Position numbers and translations under genes: made by a program. From the NCBI GenBank assembly GCA_021796055.1, contig JAJYOS010000121.1:1-11125 (forward strand): DNA of 11,125 nt. Direction: 5' to 3'. Positions 7,242-11,125 of this stretch are shown here, piece by piece. Below the pieces are notes generated by a model that saw only the letters and a list, made by a program, of their open reading frames with translations, ran no database searches and was not told the DNA's origin. The stretch comes from Bacteroidota bacterium. GTDB lineage: Bacteria > Bacteroidota > Kryptoniia > Kryptoniales > JAKASW01. Within the stretch, counting starts at the first letter, position 1, and every line of letters starts with the position of its first letter.

Positions 7242-8572
7242 CGTTGAAGGTAACGACAGGAGACAAGGAATTTTTTCCGGGGATAGGAAAAATAAATTTC
7301 GAAGGCAAAGATTCGAAAAATCCGCTTGCCTTCAAGTATTACGATCCGGAAAAGGTTGTCGCAGGCAAGAAGATGCAGGATCATTTCCGGTTCGCAGTAG
7401 CATACTGGCACTCGTTCGGCGAGAGCGGCGCCGACCCGTTCGGTCCGAGCGCGCGCGAGCTTCCATGGCTCATGCACCAGGATCCCGTCGGCAAGGCGAA
7501 GGAGAAGATGGACGCCGCGTTCGAGTTCATAACGAAGCTCGGCGCGCCGTTCTACTGCTTCCACGACTTCGATCTCGTCCAGGAAGGGGAGTCGGTCGCC
7601 GACTCTGAGAAGAGGCTCGCGGCGATCGTAGACTACGCGAAGGAAAAGCAGAAAGCCTCCGGCGTTAAGCTTCTCTGGGGCACTTCCAACCTCTTCTCGA
7701 ACATCCGCTACATGAACGGGGCTGGAACAAACCCTGACTTTTCCGTCGTAGCTTATGCCGGGGCGCAGCTCAAGAACGCCATCGACGCCACGATCGCGCT
7801 CGGTGGCGCGAACTACGTTTTCTGGGGCGGACGAGAGGGGTACATGTCGCTCCTCAACACCGACATGAAGCGCGAGCTCGATCATTTTGCCACCTTCCTC
7901 CATATGGCAAGGGACTACGCGAGGAAGCAGGGGTTCAAGGGACCGTTCCTCATCGAGCCGAAGCCGATGGAGCCGATGAAGCACCAGTACGATTTCGATG
8001 CCGCCACCGTGATAGGTTTCCTGCGCCAGTTCGACCTGACGAAGGACTTCAAACTGAACATCGAGGTGAACCACGCGACGCTAGCTTCGCACACGTTCCA
8101 GCACGAGCTGCAATTCGCCGCCAACGCCGGCCTCCTCGGCAGCATCGACGCGAACCGCGGCGACTACCAGAACGGCTGGGATACCGACCAGTTCCCGACG
8201 AACGTCTATGAGCTTACCGAAGCTCTCCTCACCATCGTCGACATGGGCGGCTTCACAACGGGCGGCACGAACTTCGACGCGAAAGTCAGAAGGAATTCGA
8301 TCGACCTCGAAGACATGTTCATCGCGCACATTACAGGCATGGACAACTTCGCCCGCGCGCTGATTACCGCGGACAGGGTTCTGAACGAGACCGACTACGC
8401 GAAGCTTCGCAAGCAGAGATACGCCTCGTTCGATTCCGGCAAGGGAGCGGACTTCGAGAAGGGCAAGCTGAAGCTCGAGGACCTGTATGCCTACGCTTCG
8501 AAGAACGGCGAGCCGAAGAAGACCAGCGGCAAGCAGGAGCTCTTCGAGTCGTTCATCAACCAGGTGCTATAG
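7238..8572 (+). CDS. xylA: Xylose isomerase, class II
   Basis: A complete 444-residue enzyme that interconverts D-xylose and D-xylulose using two divalent metals; usually a cytosolic tetramer. All catalytic and metal residues are present at a constant offset of 8 from the E. coli enzyme: His109 and Asp112 (FHDFD), Glu240 and Lys242 (IEPKP), Glu276 and His279 (EVNHA), Asp304 (SIDAN), Asp315 and Asp317 (GWDTD), and Asp347 (NFDAK). The N-terminal extension with [11 protein letters not shown] marks the long, class II form. The start ATG overlaps the xylB stop, and AAAAGG upstream may serve as ribosome binding site within the xylB coding region. Its product feeds xylulokinase. The order xylB-xylA is the reverse of the common xylAB order. 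A long open frame on the opposite strand (7184-8074) is a codon-bias shadow. Confidence 0.99.
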   Translation: MTLKVTTGDKEFFPGIGKINFEGKDSKNPLAFKYYDPEKVVAGKKMQDHFRFAVAYWHSFGESGADPFGPSARELPWLMHQDPVGKAKEKMDAAFEFITKLGAPFYCFHDFDLVQEGESVADSEKRLAAIVDYAKEKQKASGVKLLWGTSNLFSNIRYMNGAGTNPDFSVVAYAGAQLKNAIDATIALGGANYVFWGGREGYMSLLNTDMKRELDHFATFLHMARDYARKQGFKGPFLIEPKPMEPMKHQYDFDAATVIGFLRQFDLTKDFKLNIEVNHATLASHTFQHELQFAANAGLLGSIDANRGDYQNGWDTDQFPTNVYELTEALLTIVDMGGFTTGGTNFDAKVRRNSIDLEDMFIAHITGMDNFARALITADRVLNETDYAKLRKQRYASFDSGKGADFEKGKLKLEDLYAYASKNGEPKKTSGKQELFESFINQVL

Positions 8573-8593
8573 TCGCCTGCCTTTAAGTTTTAC
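8573..8593. other. Short spacer after xylA
   Basis: Twenty-one bases between the xylA stop and the octamer repeats. Nothing is recognised in it. Confidence 0.4.
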
Positions 8594-8617
8594 CGCAAAG
8601 ACGCGGAGGCGCAAAGA
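8594..8617. repeat. Three tandem octamers, CGCAAAGA type
   Basis: CGCAAAGA (8594-8601), CGCGGAGG (8602-8609) and CGCAAAGA (8610-8617) stand head to tail; the middle copy differs at three positions. Similar 'accgcaaagacgc' strings are common in intergenic regions of many bacterial genomes as dispersed repeats. Here it borders directly on a hairpin. Confidence 0.6.
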
Positions 8618-8649
8618 TTCCGTGCGGGAGTCCAACTCCTGCACGGAAT
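8617..8649. terminator. Long hairpin downstream of xylA
   Basis: The arms 8617-8631 and 8635-8649 (ATTCCGTGCGGGAGT against ACTCCTGCACGGAAT) pair over 15 positions with one mismatch and a very short loop. It is the first strong structure 44 bases after xylA and is a natural candidate for ending the xyl transcript or protecting its 3' end. No T-run follows, so Rho-independent termination is uncertain, and it may instead be part of the repeat cluster. Confidence 0.45.
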
Positions 8650-8667
8650 AGCAAAACCCAAAAGAGA

Positions 8668-8859
8668 ACGTCATTGCGAGTCCCGACTACGCGAGAGCGT
8701 GGTCGGGACGTGGCAATCCCCTTAATTAAAGCCCTAGGCCCTGAGGCCGCACAGGTGCAGGTTTCATTCAGGGGATCGCCACTGCGCCGTAGGCGCATGA
8801 GCCTCCGGCTCAGTCGCCAGCCCGTTCATTCTGAACGGCCTGTCTCCTCGCGATGACGT
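8668..8859. repeat. Composite palindromic dispersed element (REP or MITE-like, CGTCATTGCGAG type)
   Basis: A 192-base nested structure. The ends pair: ACGTCATTGCGAG (8668-8680) with CTCGCGATGACGT (8847-8859), one wobble. An inner stem pairs GTGGCAATCCCC (8710-8721) with GGGGATCGCCAC (8771-8782), again one wobble. Left of the inner stem is a hairpin CCCGACTACGC-GAGA-GCGTGGTCGGG (8682-8707). Right of it are three successive hairpins with 3-base loops: TGCGCC/GGCGCA (8783-8797), TGAGCC/GGCTCA (8798-8812) and CCGTTCA/TGAACGG (8822-8838). Terminal strings of this kind (CGTCATTGCGAG, GTGGCAATCCCC) are widespread dispersed repeats in bacterial genomes. No transposase is encoded inside. Its length suggests a non-autonomous mobile element or a structured RNA element. 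Confidence 0.75.
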
Positions 8860-8871
8860 GTAAATGTGACA

Positions 8872-8885
8872 TGGCCCTAAGGCCA
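8872..8885. repeat. Small TGGCC-CTAA-GGCCA hairpin
   Basis: A perfect 5-base-pair stem with a CTAA loop. A related GGCC-CTGA-GGCC string lies at 8737-8748 inside the larger element, so this may be an outlying part of the same repeat family. Confidence 0.4.
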
Positions 8886-8979
8886 AGCTCAAGCGAAAGC
8901 ATATTCCCTCCCATATTGAAACCGATACCCGCCTGATATAAATTTATTCAATCGCACTACATCGGAGGAGCAGGTCGTG

Positions 8980-9015
8980 ATGGGATACCAGCTAAAATCA
9001 TCAGTCTGGCGATAG
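8980..9015 (+). CDS. Possible 11-codon leader ORF before the restriction-modification gene
   Basis: ATG at 8980 to TAG at 9013-9015 encodes MGYQLKSSVWR. A strong Shine-Dalgarno, GGAGGAG (8964-8970), precedes it by 9 bases, and its stop lies 3 bases before the next ATG at 9019, which has only a short AGG nearby. This is the arrangement for translational coupling to the large downstream gene. The frame is open upstream back to 8920, so it might also be the tail of a lost gene. No family is recognised. Confidence 0.3.
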   Translation: MGYQLKSSVWR

Positions 9016-9018
9016 GCA

Positions 9019-11125
9019 ATGGGCAAGAACTTGAACCGTGAATTATCGGACGCATTAAAAGAGTTTTCCGAATCTGTCACTGCAAAATTCGGAGCAAGAA
9101 CTCCCGGCGAGCCTGAGGCACAACTGAAGGCGCCGTTTGAACGGCTCTTCAAAGCCTACGGGAACACCACTTCTCAAAATCTCCTCCTCAAAGACGAATC
9201 CGCAATTGATCGCCTCGGGCGGCCCGACTATGCCGTCGAAAGGGACGGACTCCTGATAGGGTACATCGAGCTGAAAGAACCCGCCAAGAGCGCAGACACA
9301 AGGAGATTGAAGGGGCACGACGCCGAGCAGTGGGAACGCTTCAGAAATATTCCGAATATACTCTATTGCACCGGCAATGAGTGGGCTCTCTATCGTGATG
9401 GCAAACTCTTCACCGAAGTGGTTCGCGTGGATGGCGACGTTTGTTCGGACGGGAAGAAGGCGATAGACGAGACGAGTTCCAAAAAGATCTTCTCCCTTCT
9501 CACAGAATTCCTGTCATGGATGCCCATCGTTCCGAAGAAGCCCAAGGAGCTCGCATCGTTCCTCGCGCCATTCTGCAGACTTATCCGCGACGATGTCATG
9601 GATTCGCTGCAGGATCCGAACTCCGCTATGCAGTCTTTGAAAGAAGAGATCAAGAAGCTCCTTTTCCCCGAGGCTGAAGACCTGCGCTTTGCCGATGCTT
9701 ACGCTCAGACCGTAGTTTTCGCCTTGCTGCTCGCTCATCTTGAAGATGCCGACGTTCTCGACTTGAACGATGCCTACGAAACGCTTGACAAGCACCATTC
9801 GCTCCTCTCGCGTTCGCTGCAATTTCTTACGGACAAAGAGGCGAAGAAAGAGATCAGCACTTCGCTCACTCTGACCCAGCGCGTAATCCATGAAATACCG
9901 CTTCATGCGATGCGGGCAAGCCGGAAAACGCAGGACCCGTGGCTCTATTTCTATGAAGATTTTCTCGCCGAATATGATCCCGAGCTGCGGAAAAAATCCG
10001 GCGTCTACTACACTCCTCTCGAAGTGACACAATGCCAGGTCACTCTGATCGACGAAATCCTGCGGAAAGAATTCGGCAAAGAGATGGGGTTCGTAGAGGA
10101 TGAAGTTGCCACTCTTGACCCTGCGGTCGGGACGGGAACTTACCTGCTGACGATCATCGACCATGCTTTGAAACGCATCGAGGATGTGGAAGGCGAAGGT
10201 GCTGTAAAAGGCGGGGCCAGGGCGCTCGTCAAGAATATTTTCGGCTTCGAGTGGATGGTCGGTCCATATGCCGTGGCACAGCTTCGCCTATCCCAGGAGT
10301 TTGCCAAGCACGAAGTCAGGCTTGCGGGGAGAGGACCGCAAATCTATCTCACTAACACGCTTGAGTCACCTCACACCGTCCCACCTGCTCCTGCACTCTT
10401 TCACAAGCCGATAGCCGAGGAGCACAAGAACGCATTGGAGATAAAAGAGTCCAAACGCGTCCTCGTCTGTCTCGGCAATCCTCCTTATGGCAGGCATGAA
10501 TCGAGCGACGAGAACAACAAGGAGACAACAGGTGCCTGGGTGCGATATGGAGACGAAGGGGAGACACCGATCCTGGAAAATTTCCTGAAGCCCGCGCGCG
10601 ATGCCGGGTACGGAGTCCATCTCAAGAACATCTATAATCACTATGTCTACTTCATCCGCTGGGCGCTCTGGAAAGTGTTCGAACACAAGACCGCCGTCGG
10701 TCCCGGCATTGTCTCTTTCATAACAGCTTCCAGTTATCTCGATGGCGACGCTTTCGCCGGCGTTCGTGAACATATGCGAAAGATATGCGACCACATTGAC
10801 ATAATAGACCTTGGAGGCGAAAACCGCGGGACAAGGCAGAGCGAAAACGTCTTCTCCATCGAGACGCCGGTTGCGATTTTCGTTGCTTGGCGGAAGAAGA
10901 AGAAAGATTCGGACAAACCCGCCGTGGTTCGTTATACCAGAATTGAAGGGACGCGCGACGAGAAACTGGAGAAACTTTCCGCCGTCAAAGGGTTTGCAAG
11001 TCTGAAATGGGAGGTCGTACCTGACGAGTGGCAGGCTCCTTTCAGGCCGGAATCTAAAGGTGCTTTTTCCAAATGGCCGAAGATAACCGATATGTTTCCG
11101 TGGCAATCGAACGGGTCGCAGTTCA
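9019..11125 (+). CDS. Single-chain restriction-modification enzyme (type ISP/IIG-like), 3' end outside window
   Basis: The first 702 residues of a larger protein that would both cut DNA and methylate adenine at N6. A PD-(D/E)XK nuclease core is visible near the N-terminus: RPDY (Asp70), then Glu84 and Lys86 in GYIELKEP. A helical linker follows (about 150-320). The gamma-type methyltransferase has GVYYTP (328-333), motif I DPAVGTGTY (367-375) and motif IV NPPYG (487-491). Toward the edge, TDMFPWQSNGSQF (690-702) resembles the start of the type ISP C-terminal target-recognition domain. Type ISP enzymes such as LlaBIII carry a helicase between nuclease and methylase; the linker here is too short for one, so a type IIG-like enzyme or a relative is more likely. 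An in-frame TAG (9013-9015) excludes an earlier start. No separate specificity or restriction gene is visible. The frame is open to the window end; target site and activity are unknown. Confidence 0.88.
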   Translation, partial: MGKNLNRELSDALKEFSESVTAKFGARTPGEPEAQLKAPFERLFKAYGNTTSQNLLLKDESAIDRLGRPDYAVERDGLLIGYIELKEPAKSADTRRLKGHDAEQWERFRNIPNILYCTGNEWALYRDGKLFTEVVRVDGDVCSDGKKAIDETSSKKIFSLLTEFLSWMPIVPKKPKELASFLAPFCRLIRDDVMDSLQDPNSAMQSLKEEIKKLLFPEAEDLRFADAYAQTVVFALLLAHLEDADVLDLNDAYETLDKHHSLLSRSLQFLTDKEAKKEISTSLTLTQRVIHEIPLHAMRASRKTQDPWLYFYEDFLAEYDPELRKKSGVYYTPLEVTQCQVTLIDEILRKEFGKEMGFVEDEVATLDPAVGTGTYLLTIIDHALKRIEDVEGEGAVKGGARALVKNIFGFEWMVGPYAVAQLRLSQEFAKHEVRLAGRGPQIYLTNTLESPHTVPPAPALFHKPIAEEHKNALEIKESKRVLVCLGNPPYGRHESSDENNKETTGAWVRYGDEGETPILENFLKPARDAGYGVHLKNIYNHYVYFIRWALWKVFEHKTAVGPGIVSFITASSYLDGDAFAGVREHMRKICDHIDIIDLGGENRGTRQSENVFSIETPVAIFVAWRKKKKDSDKPAVVRYTRIEGTRDEKLEKLSAVKGFASLKWEVVPDEWQAPFRPESKGAFSKWPKITDMFPWQSNGSQF

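Noticed and set aside
7184..8074. 296-codon minus-strand frame opposite xylA
   Set aside because: It is a shadow caused by the high third-position GC of xylA, whose plus-strand product has every catalytic residue.
8682..8707. tRNA or small structured RNA gene in the palindromic region
   Set aside because: No cloverleaf, no TTCGA-type T-arm and no CCA end; the stems fit a dispersed palindromic repeat better.
8594..8885. CRISPR array
   Set aside because: The repeats are octamers or nested palindromes of differing sequence, with no regularly spaced identical repeats and no cas genes in the window.
9514..10164. 216-codon minus-strand frame, and similarly 10366-11106, opposite the restriction-modification gene
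   Set aside because: The plus strand encodes clear nuclease and methylase motifs through the same region; the antisense frames show no domain.

Overview
The window reads as a piece of a bacterial chromosome from the Bacteroidota/Chlorobiota/Ignavibacteriota side of the FCB group. The main clue is a decayed minus-strand gene whose C-terminus is a type IX secretion (T9SS) sorting domain with the NYPNPFNPTTQIRF signature. A Bacteroides-like xylulokinase next to a long-form (class II) xylose isomerase agrees with this. The exact phylum cannot be fixed from sequence alone.

Layout. Positions 1-479 hold no convincing intact gene, although a short minus-strand stretch looks like a coding remnant. 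At 480-3345 two plus-strand catabolic genes follow each other: an aldolase of the DapA/NAL superfamily that looks most like 4-hydroxy-2-oxoglutarate aldolase (HOGA1), and a glutamate-semialdehyde (P5C) dehydrogenase of the ALDH4A1 type. In animal mitochondria these enzymes catalyse two steps of hydroxyproline breakdown, so their adjacency suggests a hydroxyproline or proline catabolic locus. At 3485-4087 lies a compact toxin-antitoxin candidate, a DUF433 antitoxin plus a DUF5615 PIN-like nuclease, with its own recognisable promoter. At 4235-5676 the minus strand carries hairpins and the frameshifted T9SS-cargo pseudogene.

At 5742-8572 there is an intact xylose operon in the order xylB-xylA, with a 4-base ATGA overlap. 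Together the two enzymes convert D-xylose to D-xylulose 5-phosphate for the pentose phosphate pathway. After it, 8590-8885 holds an elaborate palindromic element: octamer repeats, a long hairpin, and nested stems enclosing four small hairpins, of the widespread 'CGTCATTGCGAG' dispersed-repeat type. From 9019 to the window edge runs an incomplete large gene for a single-chain restriction-modification enzyme, with an N-terminal PD-(D/E)XK nuclease and a gamma-type N6-adenine methyltransferase (DPAVGTG, NPPY), resembling type ISP/IIG proteins but without a helicase.

The window therefore mixes two sugar or amino-acid catabolic loci with accessory elements (toxin-antitoxin pair, restriction-modification gene, mobile-type repeat, pseudogene). 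I see no CRISPR array, rRNA, tRNA, transposase or integrase. The observations most worth following are the HOGA1/ALDH4A1 pair, the composite palindromic element, and the locally decayed T9SS gene.
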